Of a DNA stretch of 64,000 nucleotides, positions 1-9,275 are shown in pieces. Location of the stretch: assembly GCF_000236905.1 (NCBI RefSeq), contig NC_016533.1, forward strand, positions 368,467-432,466. Reading direction: 5' to 3'. Made by a program: the position numbers and the translations under genes. The notes beneath the pieces are model-generated. The model worked only from the letters and a program-made list of their open reading frames with translations, was not told the origin of the DNA and did not search any database. This DNA is from Tetrapisispora phaffii CBS 4417. Its lineage: Eukaryota; Ascomycota; Saccharomycetes; Saccharomycetales; Saccharomycetaceae. Position 1 is the stretch's first letter. Each line of letters begins with the position of its first letter.

Positions 1-839
1 GATAAGAAGTCTGTAAATGGAATATGAGGTCCCGTTGGTGGTACAATCCTTGCTTTTGCGTTTGGCTTGATTGCAGGAATCACAGGAGTTAATACTGGCG
101 ATTGTTTCCCGGTCTCCTTACCATTAGTGGCGTCGAAATAAATAAAATCACCAGGCATGTGAACTATGCAATTTTTTTCATCAGTAGATTTCTCATCTTC
201 TTTGTTAGTTGACATCCCTCTCATATTGGAGGGATTCAAATTATTTTCTTTACTTAGGGTACTTGTCGAGTTATTTGCATCGTCGTTTTTCATTATAGTT
301 TTATCATCAATAGTAGAAGTCATATTATCGATACTCGCATTATTAGTCTTGGTAGCATGTTTTGTTGAACTGTTAATTAAACTGTCGCAACTTCCATTCG
401 GGGAGGTCAATTGAGAGCCTTTCCCGTTTGTTGGTCTCGAAGATATCGAATACCTGTGTTTAGGATGTTTTTCGGCCTCAGAGACAGTAAAGGATACAAC
501 AGTACTAGTCACAGGGGATGCATCATCAGTTAGCAAAGACTTGGCATTTCTTTTAGGGTCCTTCTCGTTTCCATTCTCCTCTCCTGCACCCAACGAAATT
601 TTATCCTCGAAATTCTCGCCAGACTTCACCAAACTTAAAGTCCGTTCCAAACTATTTGACTCCAACACTTGTACAATCTCAGGAACTTTTGCAGAACCTT
701 TAATATTCGTTGGAGATGCCGATCTACTATATAAAATAGAAATCGGTTGCGGTAGCTCATCGGTCTGTACAATCGGATCACCGACACTCTCCACAACGTT
801 TCCTCTATTCTTGGCGCTCGTACAAGAAGTTTCACCCAT
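1..839 (-). CDS. Hypothetical Ser/Thr/Asn-rich protein, 3' end beyond the window
   Basis: An open reading frame runs on the minus strand from an ATG at 837-839 to the window edge without a stop, giving about 279 codons of a longer protein. The visible part is low in hydrophobic residues and rich in Ser, Thr, Asn and Lys, with no signal peptide, membrane segment or recognisable domain, so it looks like the disordered N-terminal part of a larger protein. Near the edge it becomes proline-rich (motifs such as SPVLTPVIPAIKPNAK). The frame is the only long open one here and its codon use resembles the neighbours, which supports a real gene. I do not recognise it, and it is not UFD4, the gene expected beside CCE1 in S. 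cerevisiae. Confidence 0.6.
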   Translation of the reverse strand, partial: MGETSCTSAKNRGNVVESVGDPIVQTDELPQPISILYSRSASPTNIKGSAKVPEIVQVLESNSLERTLSLVKSGENFEDKISLGAGEENGNEKDPKRNAKSLLTDDASPVTSTVVSFTVSEAEKHPKHRYSISSRPTNGKGSQLTSPNGSCDSLINSSTKHATKTNNASIDNMTSTIDDKTIMKNDDANNSTSTLSKENNLNPSNMRGMSTNKEDEKSTDEKNCIVHMPGDFIYFDATNGKETGKQSPVLTPVIPAIKPNAKARIVPPTGPHIPFTDFL

Positions 840-1404
840 TTATCTAATAAAATTTAACAAAATAATTTCAATTTAAACTAAGCTTTCCCAGTTAGTATTT
901 TATTTTCACTTGTCTAAACACTCTATCTTTAGAAGCTTAGAACGGCACAATCCGCAGGCAACGAACTCGATCGATCTTCTCAATAAGAGAAAAAATACCA
1001 CACACACAGAGAAAGCAAGCCTGTAAAACCTAATTTACACCTCTCGTCCTTATAGTCACTATTTTAACTTCTTGAATCAAGACCGACATGGCAAGACTAT
1101 TACTTCTAATTTGAATGGCTTCTTATATGGTAGGTTTTACTAATCGATTGTGCTTTATCATTGTCGCTCATTTGATCTTTGAAGGCACCTCAGTGAAAAA
1201 TTTTGGAACCGGGTAACAAGCTGGAGGAAGTGTCAGTAATTCGTGAAACGACACAGTGGCATACAGTGATATAGGTAGTTGGAATGAGTACAACTAGTTA
1301 TTAAGAGCTTTGTTTTTATTCTGTTCTATTACGATTGTTTCTTTTTCGTTTTTTATAAAAATAGTATATAAGTAAATAGAAAAATATTGGTGAGAGTTTT
1401 CACA
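840..1404. promoter_or_regulatory. Intergenic: upstream region of the partial gene, with a Reb1-type site
   Basis: This 565-bp stretch lies between the start of the partial minus-strand gene and the 3' end of the next minus-strand gene. A CGGGTAA heptamer at 1210-1216 is the reverse complement of the Reb1 core TTACCCG, about 370 bp upstream of the start at 839. No RNA gene is seen. Confidence 0.35.
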
Positions 1405-2637
1405 CTAGATAAAGATGTCGGAGTGGTTGCCATACAATGAGTTGCCTTTGTAGAATGGTAGTTGGAAAGTAGAATGATTTGTGAGATCTTTTCCAGTTTT
1501 AGTTGTCGTTATATCATCATCGTCATTGTTGTCGTTGAGAGTAGAGGTTCCGGAGACGGTCACTTTATGGGATGTTGCTGGCGTAGTCAAAATGTCCTTG
1601 GTGGCATCGCAGATACCTTTACCAGTCGCCGATTGACCAGCTACATCGTAACCAATTATGGACAAAAATGAGGATTCAATGTTTTTGAAGAAGCTTCTAT
1701 TTTCAGTAGGTTCCTCATCCATGTTTGGTACACCCCTCTTGTCACCGGGACTGTTGTTATACATTGGTGTGACGTCGATACTGGTCGAACATATACTGAT
1801 TCCGCTGTTGTTGTGGTCTTTGAGTCCGAACGAGTATTCTTTGCTGTTTCCCATATTATTGGACTTGTTGCTATCATCATCGAAGTTAAATTGGAACTTC
1901 ACAAGCTTGTTCCTATCGTTTCTCAAAGACCTCCTGAAATTGACCATCGATTCTTCCTCTTCTTTCTTTGAGTAATGTCCCATACCTGTATTGCTTGACT
2001 CTGGGACATTTATTGCTTGTTCCAAACTGCGAGAAAACTGGCAATAGTTAAACTTGTCATTCGCCATAGCAGGATACGGGGCACTGATGGGTGTGATACA
2101 CACAGAGTCGAATGAATGCACCCTATGAGACTCCTCTGAGCACTCTTTTGACACATCTCTGTCGGTTATAGCTGCAGTATGTGTTTCTAAGTCAGCACTA
2201 AACAGCGTATCTGGAAATTTCCCTTTCTCAAGCATGTTTCCAATGCAGTGCTGCTCGTCAGAAGCCCCATCATCGAAGCTTGATTCCTGCTGCCTTACTT
2301 TTTTTTTGTTCTTCCACCATCGAAAGGTATGATACCTTTCTTCTTTGGCCCCATCATTTCTACCCAATGATCCATACTTCAATGCCATACTATTCCGGAA
2401 CGTCTGTCTCAACCCCCTCTCAGTGCTCTCTTCACGATAACTACTCGAAGACCCACTACTGGTCCCTGTGCCACTGATGGTCCCTGTGCCATTGATTGCC
2501 ACTGTTCCACACTCAGTTCCAGTTTCACACTCAGTTCCAGTTTCATGTACATTGGGCTCCACCAATCTTCTATGTCTCCCGAAATGTTTCCTCCAGAAAT
2601 GCCTTTTTTTCCTAACTTCATTGTCTCGAGAATCCAT
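1405..2637 (-). CDS. Hypothetical low-complexity protein, 410 aa
   Basis: The complete reading frame starts at an ATG (2635-2637). The N-terminus is strongly basic (KKRHFWRKHFGRHRR), followed by short Gly/Thr repeats (GTECGT, GTGTISGTGTSSG around residues 33-60), then Ser/Asn/Asp-rich sequence with an acidic run (NDNNDDDD) near residues 370-378. There is no signal peptide, transmembrane segment or enzyme motif. It is divergently arranged with the CCE1 orthologue, with a 365-bp shared promoter. I do not recognise it; the basic start could serve nuclear import or membrane association. Shorter frames on the opposite strand overlap it and look like shadows. Confidence 0.6.
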   Translation of the reverse strand: MDSRDNEVRKKRHFWRKHFGRHRRLVEPNVHETGTECETGTECGTVAINGTGTISGTGTSSGSSSSYREESTERGLRQTFRNSMALKYGSLGRNDGAKEERYHTFRWWKNKKKVRQQESSFDDGASDEQHCIGNMLEKGKFPDTLFSADLETHTAAITDRDVSKECSEESHRVHSFDSVCITPISAPYPAMANDKFNYCQFSRSLEQAINVPESSNTGMGHYSKKEEEESMVNFRRSLRNDRNKLVKFQFNFDDDSNKSNNMGNSKEYSFGLKDHNNSGISICSTSIDVTPMYNNSPGDKRGVPNMDEEPTENRSFFKNIESSFLSIIGYDVAGQSATGKGICDATKDILTTPATSHKVTVSGTSTLNDNNDDDDITTTKTGKDLTNHSTFQLPFYKGNSLYGNHSDIFI

Positions 2638-3002
2638 GACTGTGTCAATTCGATATCTAGATAGCTATATACCCAACTCATCATCTGAGACACACAAACA
2701 CCAACTATGCCCATCTCAAAACAGACATGCATGTACACATTCATTTATATATTGGTATACCAATACGCATACAGCCACAAATCATTTGTGTCACTTGTCT
2801 GACACGAACGACAACCACCAAAAATCTGAACATCGCTAATCGCGTATTTAGTGAATTACACCAAAACTGTTTAACAGGAATCCATTGATCTAGAAGTGAG
2901 TAAGCTATGCTTTTAGAAAGGATAGAGTATTTAAGAGGCAGACAATTACAGAAGAGGTGAGTGGATGAGAGAGATATTAGAGAGCACCCGCGCATTAGTA
3001 AG
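2638..3002. promoter_or_regulatory. Divergent promoter between the hypothetical gene and CCE1
   Basis: A 365-bp intergenic region serves two outward-facing genes. It holds a 17-codon reading frame (ATG at 2907, TGA at 2958-2960) in the same register as CCE1, ending 42 bp before the proposed CCE1 start. No motif was clear enough to name. Confidence 0.4.
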
Positions 3003-4085
3003 ATGCTAGTCACTGAGACGGTTAGTAGTGGTATAATTGCTGCATGCCGAGTGCTGAATAATAGACAACTCGGTGCTCTGGCTTTACGAATAGGGTCTGC
3101 TGTGGGTATTAGGAAAGATGAAAGGGTTGCAAACATTGCGGAGCAGATTAAGCTATTACATTCATTGAGCAAGATTAGAGAGCAAAAAGGCATGTTGAGC
3201 GTCACTTCGATTGACATTGGGATTGCAAACTTTGCATATTGTCGAATGGAATGGTCGAAAGGAAGCACGGCGCCGACTCTCATCGAATTGGATAAAGTGT
3301 CATTGCAAAGGCAATTTGCACACATACTTGCGGCAGATAAGTCTCTGAGTGCGCCAGTTACTGCGGATATGGGCTTTGAGCTGACTGAATCGTTGTCTAA
3401 TATTTCACAATTGCCGGATATCTTTACTATCGAGAGGCAACGAGCTCGATCTATGTCCTCGAAGACAGTGCTGGAGCCTGTACTGCGAGCAAACATCTTG
3501 GAACAGGTGCTGTTTTCCGGTCTGGTAAATAAACAGCGATGGAGCCCTGGTATGCGAGATCGTTACAAAGTGCTGTCGTCAGACCCCCAACGAATGACAA
3601 AATATTGGTGTGAAAGAAAAGATACCTTCCCCGTGCACATTCAGGAAACTCCTCAGTATTTGAAACTAATGATCAAGAGGGCCACCTCAACCACTGCGAA
3701 CACTAACAAGCTTACCAAGATGATCAAGATGTTTCTGGCGAAGGATGTGCTCCGAACAGCAGTGCACGATGAGCACCACTCACTAGTATCGTTATCACCA
3801 AAGAGCAGGCTTATATTCCAAAAAATCCCCAACATCACGACAATGGACTACAGTCTTTACGACACACTGGGGATGGACCCTTCACAATCTGGGGCAAGAA
3901 AAGACGATGATTTAGCAGATTCGTTCTTACATGCTTTAGCATGGATGCAATGGCTCCAGTCATTAGATCAATTAACACCACTTCTACCCAAAGATCCTGC
4001 CAATATAACTGCTGTCGAAAAAGAACGATTCATTCAACACATCAAGAGCTTCATGCCAAGTTTGGAAACGAAAGCTCATCGATAA
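3003..4085 (+). CDS. CCE1: Mitochondrial Holliday-junction (cruciform-cutting) endonuclease
   Basis: This encodes a 360-aa orthologue of S. cerevisiae Cce1 (YKL011C, 353 aa), which resolves four-way junctions in mitochondrial DNA. The RNase H-like catalytic acidic residues are visible: an Asp in the first strand (SIDIGIANFAYCRM), a Glu in FTIERQRARSMSS, and the Asp cluster in RKDDDLADSFLHALAW near the C-terminus. Keeping all of them argues for a true resolvase rather than its splicing-factor paralogue Mrs1. The N-terminal segment around LNNRQLGALALRIG resembles the SAP-like helix pair of fungal Cce1 proteins. I chose ATG 3003 because the only longer in-register start lacks ATG and the frame is closed by TGA at 2958. 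It lies divergent from the hypothetical gene on the left. Confidence 0.93.
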   Translation: MLVTETVSSGIIAACRVLNNRQLGALALRIGSAVGIRKDERVANIAEQIKLLHSLSKIREQKGMLSVTSIDIGIANFAYCRMEWSKGSTAPTLIELDKVSLQRQFAHILAADKSLSAPVTADMGFELTESLSNISQLPDIFTIERQRARSMSSKTVLEPVLRANILEQVLFSGLVNKQRWSPGMRDRYKVLSSDPQRMTKYWCERKDTFPVHIQETPQYLKLMIKRATSTTANTNKLTKMIKMFLAKDVLRTAVHDEHHSLVSLSPKSRLIFQKIPNITTMDYSLYDTLGMDPSQSGARKDDDLADSFLHALAWMQWLQSLDQLTPLLPKDPANITAVEKERFIQHIKSFMPSLETKAHR

Positions 4086-4607
4086 GCAGCGAGTGTACAC
4101 CGTTAACCCCAAGGGCCATCAGATCCTTCTTCTTTGGCCCTCATATGCAGTTGCTTAGAACTTGGTAACCCTTAATAGTGGATCACGTGCTATTTATTAC
4201 CTCTTCAGGCGATTTCGCTTCCACAATAGGTAAAAACCGACCGGTTTAGGTAATTTTTGGTGGTTTTCCAAAGGCTTCGTTGGGAATTATTGTGGACCCG
4301 CAACCAACTTTTGAGATTGAATTGTTAACAGCTCAGCAGGAAAAGAACTAATAAAGTTTCAAATTGTAATACTAAGAAGAGAGATGTGTTTGAATTGTAA
4401 ATTAAGAAGTTCAATGGATATTCATGTATCATTTTATTATAAGAGGAAGCTAGAATATTTCAAGATACCTCGTTACACATATATATAAAGCAAGCATTTC
4501 TCTATCTCTTGTTTTTTTTTATTATTTAATTACGTATTGACGAACATCTCATTTTTACACAAAGCCAAAGGAGAATAAGAAAGTGCAGAATAATAATAGT
4601 ATCTAGG
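4086..4607. promoter_or_regulatory. Intergenic: CCE1 3' end and Ost3/6-like gene promoter
   Basis: The 522-bp spacer contains one Cbf1-type E-box, ATCACGTG, at 4182-4189, and a T-rich run near 4510-4520. No RNA gene is seen. Confidence 0.35.
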
Positions 4608-5939
4608 ATGCAATTGTTTCAACTTTTATTTTTGAGTTTTGCTCTATTGCAATCATTTGTTATTGGTATGAAAGATGTTGGGTATGCTCAGCAATTCATG
4701 GATGAGAATAATCTTGTCCAAGTCAATGGTAAGAACTACCATGAATTGAGAAAAGGTATTAAGGACCATTGGGCTATTGTCCTCTTCAGTGCCAAGCATA
4801 TTGATCCTACGAAAGGTAGTTGTGAGATTTGTGATCATTTTGCGGTTGTTATGGCTAATGTGGCTAAATATGTGAATAAATACGATCCTGGTACTAAAGC
4901 ATTGTTCTATTTTGTCGATCTTCCTGAAACTTTAAGTGCTGTTAGAGATTTCGATTTCACATTCGTTCCTCACTTGTATGTATTTCCTCCCCCTCCTAGA
5001 AAGACTATTTGGAAAGATCAAGATAAACTATTCTACAACCTGGATTTTGAAAATTCCATGAATGAATGGAAGTTCGCTGAGTTCTTGGACGATTACATCG
5101 AGTTACCAATGAATGAAATGGCAGAGGATCTATCAAGAGACTTCATTGTAGTGGAAACCCCAGAATCTTTAAAAGATAAAATTGAGCCAACCTCTCGTAA
5201 TTTGAACAGCATGAAGAATAAGAATATCAAGAAGAGACCTAAGCATTCCAGCACGATTGCAAAAAGCAACAAAGTGAAGAAAGCAGTCACTCATTCCACC
5301 GTGATGCACAGTCCTGACACTGCACAAGCAGCCGATATGCACGATCATTCTACTAAACCAGTTAAGAGCGGAAAGAAGGTCAGATCCAAGCGTAATTCCA
5401 AATCCAAGTCCGCATCTAGCTCTAAGTCGAGCTCTAAGCCTAGCTCTAAGTCGAGCTCTAAGTCTCTAGTCAACAAGTTCACCGTCCCATCTGTCGATGA
5501 ACCAATCGAATCTTTCAAAAATAGTCACAACAAAGAAACTCTCAGTACTTTTGTGTCCTCTTTCTCTCAAAATGCACCAGTTGTTGGAGAACCGAGCAAA
5601 CATAGTTTAAGGAAAGATAAGAGAGACCCTGAGATTGATGTAGGATCTTTTAGCACCATCAAGAGCAAAAATAAACCTAGTATCGATATAAAGAACCACG
5701 CAACTGGTGAACAACAACAAGCTTCACAGCAACAGCAATCACAAGAGCAACAACAAGCTCCACAACAAAAAGATGTACTTGAAGACCAAAATGGTGTCGC
5801 CATCACCTACAACCCTAAATTATTGCAACCAATGGCAGCAAAGGACTATCTACTAGTCGTTGCAGAATACTCTAAAACCATCGCTATTGCAGTTGTGATT
5901 TACTTCGTCTACGATAAGTTTCTATTCAAATTATTCTAA
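4608..5939 (+). CDS. Ost3/Ost6-like ER thioredoxin-domain protein with a single C-terminal membrane anchor
   Basis: The 443-aa protein starts with a signal peptide (residues 1-20). It continues with a thioredoxin-fold domain carrying a CEIC redox motif (Cys72, Cys75) and the family pattern around FTFVPHLYVFPPP, as in the luminal domain of the oligosaccharyltransferase subunits Ost3/Ost6. Those subunits help N-glycosylate cysteine-rich sites. Known Ost3/Ost6 proteins end with four membrane helices. Here the domain (to about residue 165) is followed by some 240 residues of Lys/Ser/Gln-rich linker (SKSSSKPSSKSSSK; a Gln-rich run near 370-390), then one hydrophobic helix (about 414-436) and a short tail. 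The frame is uninterrupted, so this is not an obvious frameshift. It sits between CCE1 and DAL81, where no OST gene lies in S. cerevisiae. It may be a specialised paralogue; the domain assignment is fairly sure, the function is not. Confidence 0.7.
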   Translation: MQLFQLLFLSFALLQSFVIGMKDVGYAQQFMDENNLVQVNGKNYHELRKGIKDHWAIVLFSAKHIDPTKGSCEICDHFAVVMANVAKYVNKYDPGTKALFYFVDLPETLSAVRDFDFTFVPHLYVFPPPPRKTIWKDQDKLFYNLDFENSMNEWKFAEFLDDYIELPMNEMAEDLSRDFIVVETPESLKDKIEPTSRNLNSMKNKNIKKRPKHSSTIAKSNKVKKAVTHSTVMHSPDTAQAADMHDHSTKPVKSGKKVRSKRNSKSKSASSSKSSSKPSSKSSSKSLVNKFTVPSVDEPIESFKNSHNKETLSTFVSSFSQNAPVVGEPSKHSLRKDKRDPEIDVGSFSTIKSKNKPSIDIKNHATGEQQQASQQQQSQEQQQAPQQKDVLEDQNGVAITYNPKLLQPMAAKDYLLVVAEYSKTIAIAVVIYFVYDKFLFKLF

Positions 5940-6371
5940 GTTAATCGACGAAAACAAAAAGTTATAGAATCAAACTCAAATTGGTTCCTACTAAATATAA
6001 AAATATGATATCACTATGTGTATATACTTTAAATAGTTTTAACAAAAGAAAATAAATTAAACTGAATTATTATTACATTGTATAAATTAAAGTCATATTA
6101 CTTTTGGCAAATTCAATTGATCTAATATCTGTTAGACTTTCTTACAACTGTTTATGATGAATGGTTATCATCAGAGGTCTTGAAACTTAAAGAAAGGTTC
6201 CACTCGCTTTGAAAGTTTGAAAGTTCGATCTTAAAATTGAAAAAGATTAAAAGATTAAAAGATTAAAAGATTAAAAGATTAAAAGAGTAAAAAGATTACA
6301 AGATAAGTAAACTTTTAAACTTTATCTAACGGTGCTTATAAATTACTTGCAGTTTTGAAATTTCTTTGCCT
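5940..6371. promoter_or_regulatory. DAL81 upstream region
   Basis: The 432-bp AT-rich spacer carries the octamer repeat described separately at 6241-6297 and a GATAAG element at 6302-6307, the site type bound by nitrogen-regulatory GATA factors. That suits a nitrogen-pathway activator, but a single hexamer is weak evidence. Confidence 0.4.
6241..6297. repeat. Tandem octamer repeat (AAAAGATT) in the DAL81 promoter
   Basis: Five exact head-to-tail copies of AAAAGATT occupy 6241-6280. They are followed by two degenerate copies (AAAAGAGT, then AAAAAGATT) to 6297, ending 75 bp before the DAL81 start codon. Confidence 0.95.
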
Positions 6372-9275
6372 ATGCTTGGAAGGAAAAACGCCAGCAGGAA
6401 CATTAGAATGTCATTGCATTCACCTTCTAAGTCGAATTCAAGAAACTCAACTCCAAATGAAATAAAACCTATGCCGGAATTTGGAAATGGTTCTGATGCC
6501 GCTGTTGAAGAAAGGGGAACTAGTACAGATAATGGTGAGCAAGATGTATCTGATACGACAGGTAGAGAAAAGCTGTCGACAAGTTCAGATCGTAATGGGG
6601 GAAATGGTATCAATACGGAAAATAAAGAAAATAATAAGATATTATCCAAGAATAATTTGGATTTGCTGCTGAAACAATATCAGAATATATTAGATAATTC
6701 AAAGAAGGACACTAAAAGCATAAACAAGAATCAGGAGGAGGAAAGAAATGATGATATTGAAAAACAAATTATCAAGAAGAATTCAGCTATTGTAACTCAT
6801 CCATGCAGCAATTGTGTTAGTTTAGCAAAAGAATGTAGAATAATAATAGGATTAGAAGTGTGTATCTATTGTGAGAAGAACAAATCGGCATGCGATCTTC
6901 TTGCTAAGAATGGAAATAATAAGCAAATTTATAATGAGATGTTAGTGGAAAATTTATCAAACAAACGTAAATATAAAGAATTCTATTCAAATATGAAGCA
7001 TCTGAAAAAAAGTAAAAGTTTAAATACAATAAGTCCTGCTATTTCTAAACCTTATGAAAATCTATTCACCACTTCTCATTCTGAATCAATGATGAACGTA
7101 AGCTCTTTCAATGGAACACAAGGTAATTCATTTTCTAATTTTCAAAAATCAATAGCTAATAAAGTTCCAGACTCAAATAAGTCAGATACTAATTTACAAC
7201 AATTGAAAAATATTTCGAATACATCAGATCAATCTCCTAAAGAAGTTAAAATTCAATATCCGAGATCATCATTTTATGTTGGGTCAACTTCTGTGTATGA
7301 TATTACTCTCATAAATAACACTAAGCTAGACATGGTACAGCAAGTCCAACTATCCAGTTCTCTCTCATTACGAAAAGTTGCACCAACAACACAATTTTTA
7401 ATAAAAGATGATAATGATAGACTTTCTCAATTAATTCAAGAAAGGGAAGTAGATGTGGTGGAAAGATTGGTTTATCCAACAGGTAAAATTTTAATAAGTA
7501 TATTTTTTAAAATGGTTCATCCTTATATACCAATTTTACATGAATCAGTATTCTTGGAAAAATATACAAGATCATATAAGGAACTAACAGCGCCTCTTTT
7601 GGCTACTGTTTATTCATTAGCATTGCAATGGTGGGATTCTCATCCAAGTTTAGTGAGTATGCCAAAACCTGATATTGAAGAGCAATTAAACAAAATCGCA
7701 TACAGAAGTTTCTTCGACCTAGTAGATAAACCGAAATTAAGTCTCATCCAAACTGGCTTGTTACTTTTACAGGTAAGGTCAGAAGTTTCAAATAATTGGG
7801 TCATTTGTTCAGCATTAGTGGCATTAGCAGAAGAGCTTGGTTTAGGCGTTGATTGTGAAGAATGGAAGCTACCGCAGTGGGAGAAGGGATTGAGACGTCG
7901 TTTGGCATGGGCAGTCTGGTCACAAGATAAGTGGACAGCTGTTCTAGAGGGTAGACAATCACATCTTATATTGGGTCATAATTGGATGGTGAAGCCATTA
8001 ACAGATAGTGATTTACCTTCAAGTTCTCGAACTATTAACAATCACCAGAAGTTGAATATTGATTCATATACACCTACGATTCCAGAAATACCATTATTGG
8101 ATATGTCTCTAACAGATGATGATTTTAGCAATGGTTTATCAATGTTCAAATATCGTGTAGCGTTGAGCATCATCCTTGGCGAAATTATGAACACATTCTA
8201 TTCGAAGAGCACAGAACAAATTACAGATATTGAAGAAATATTAAAACTTGCTAAACCTCTTCAGCTGAAGCTTAGAAGTTGGTATCAAAAATTGCCTTCA
8301 GAGCTATCCATGAGCAGTTTTACAAAGGGAAAGTTTAACAGTAATGCATCTTTAACACTGTCATATTTTATTGTGGAGTTAACCTTGCATAGAAGAATTC
8401 TTACAAGTTTGAAGGGTAATACTGCTCCAGAGATTGTTAATGTTTGTAGAACAGCTGCAAAAAGTAGATTGGTTGCAGCTATCGATTTTGTTTCAGGATT
8501 GAAGGAAGAGCATATAAATTCGTTTTGGCATACTTCATGTACTGGAGGTCTGATTCTTATCGCAACTTTTGCATCATTACTATTCGTGACTTCTAAATTT
8601 AAAGAAGAGTCTTCTGTATTTAGAGACCATCTAAGAAGATATATATGGATGTTGAAAACTGGATCCAAATCATTTGATAAAGAAAAAAATGCCCTAGATA
8701 GAATCCATATGTTGTTAGTGCAGATTCCTGGGTTGTTAACTGATTCAACCGAATTGTCATTACTTCCAAATAGGTTTCAAATACCAGAATCAGTATCTCC
8801 ACAGAGGTCTTTATTAGAAATGTCTAGTATGAATGATTTAAATTTTTCTATTCCCCAATCTAATTTGTCAAAATTAAATTCATTTGACTACTTACAACAG
8901 CCTCTGTCTACCACAAATATTCTAGAAGCTCAAAATTCTCTAACTCAATCTCCGTCAGTTGACTCTCACAAAAGTAATACACCGATGAACCATTATTCGA
9001 TATTCAGTAACAGGAATGATATTTCATCGGAAACCAAAGCAAATAAAAAAACGCTTTACAAAAAAGATAATGGTGTAACTTCATTGAAGAACAATACCGA
9101 TCTGAATAAAACTACTTCATCGATTGATGACAATTCCACAAATTTAGCAAACAACAAGGATAGTAGGGAAAGTAGTGAGGATATAGCTGTTATCTCGAAT
9201 AACAGTCATAGCGTATTTGATAAAAATAATTATAGAAACACATTAAATGACATCAATTTAAAAGATTCTAAATAA
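6372..9275 (+). CDS. DAL81: Zinc-cluster transcription activator of nitrogen catabolic genes
   Basis: This encodes 967 aa, matching the length of S. cerevisiae Dal81/Uga35 (YIR023W), a nuclear co-activator of allantoin, GABA and amino-acid-permease genes. The middle homology domain of fungal zinc-cluster regulators is clear at about residues 370-700, with motifs ALQWWDSHPSL, WEKGLRRRLAWAVWSQDKW and EGRQSHLILG. A six-cysteine cluster near residues 140-170 keeps the C-x2-C-x6-C-x8-C-x2-C-x6-C spacing (CSNCVSLAKEC, CIYCEKNKSAC). It lacks the basic residues that normally contact DNA between the second and third cysteines. The N- and C-terminal parts are Asn/Ser-rich. The ATG at 6372 is the first in frame. 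Synteny with MND2 and YVH1 downstream supports the identification. Confidence 0.82.
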   Translation: MLGRKNASRNIRMSLHSPSKSNSRNSTPNEIKPMPEFGNGSDAAVEERGTSTDNGEQDVSDTTGREKLSTSSDRNGGNGINTENKENNKILSKNNLDLLLKQYQNILDNSKKDTKSINKNQEEERNDDIEKQIIKKNSAIVTHPCSNCVSLAKECRIIIGLEVCIYCEKNKSACDLLAKNGNNKQIYNEMLVENLSNKRKYKEFYSNMKHLKKSKSLNTISPAISKPYENLFTTSHSESMMNVSSFNGTQGNSFSNFQKSIANKVPDSNKSDTNLQQLKNISNTSDQSPKEVKIQYPRSSFYVGSTSVYDITLINNTKLDMVQQVQLSSSLSLRKVAPTTQFLIKDDNDRLSQLIQEREVDVVERLVYPTGKILISIFFKMVHPYIPILHESVFLEKYTRSYKELTAPLLATVYSLALQWWDSHPSLVSMPKPDIEEQLNKIAYRSFFDLVDKPKLSLIQTGLLLLQVRSEVSNNWVICSALVALAEELGLGVDCEEWKLPQWEKGLRRRLAWAVWSQDKWTAVLEGRQSHLILGHNWMVKPLTDSDLPSSSRTINNHQKLNIDSYTPTIPEIPLLDMSLTDDDFSNGLSMFKYRVALSIILGEIMNTFYSKSTEQITDIEEILKLAKPLQLKLRSWYQKLPSELSMSSFTKGKFNSNASLTLSYFIVELTLHRRILTSLKGNTAPEIVNVCRTAAKSRLVAAIDFVSGLKEEHINSFWHTSCTGGLILIATFASLLFVTSKFKEESSVFRDHLRRYIWMLKTGSKSFDKEKNALDRIHMLLVQIPGLLTDSTELSLLPNRFQIPESVSPQRSLLEMSSMNDLNFSIPQSNLSKLNSFDYLQQPLSTTNILEAQNSLTQSPSVDSHKSNTPMNHYSIFSNRNDISSETKANKKTLYKKDNGVTSLKNNTDLNKTTSSIDDNSTNLANNKDSRESSEDIAVISNNSHSVFDKNNYRNTLNDINLKDSK

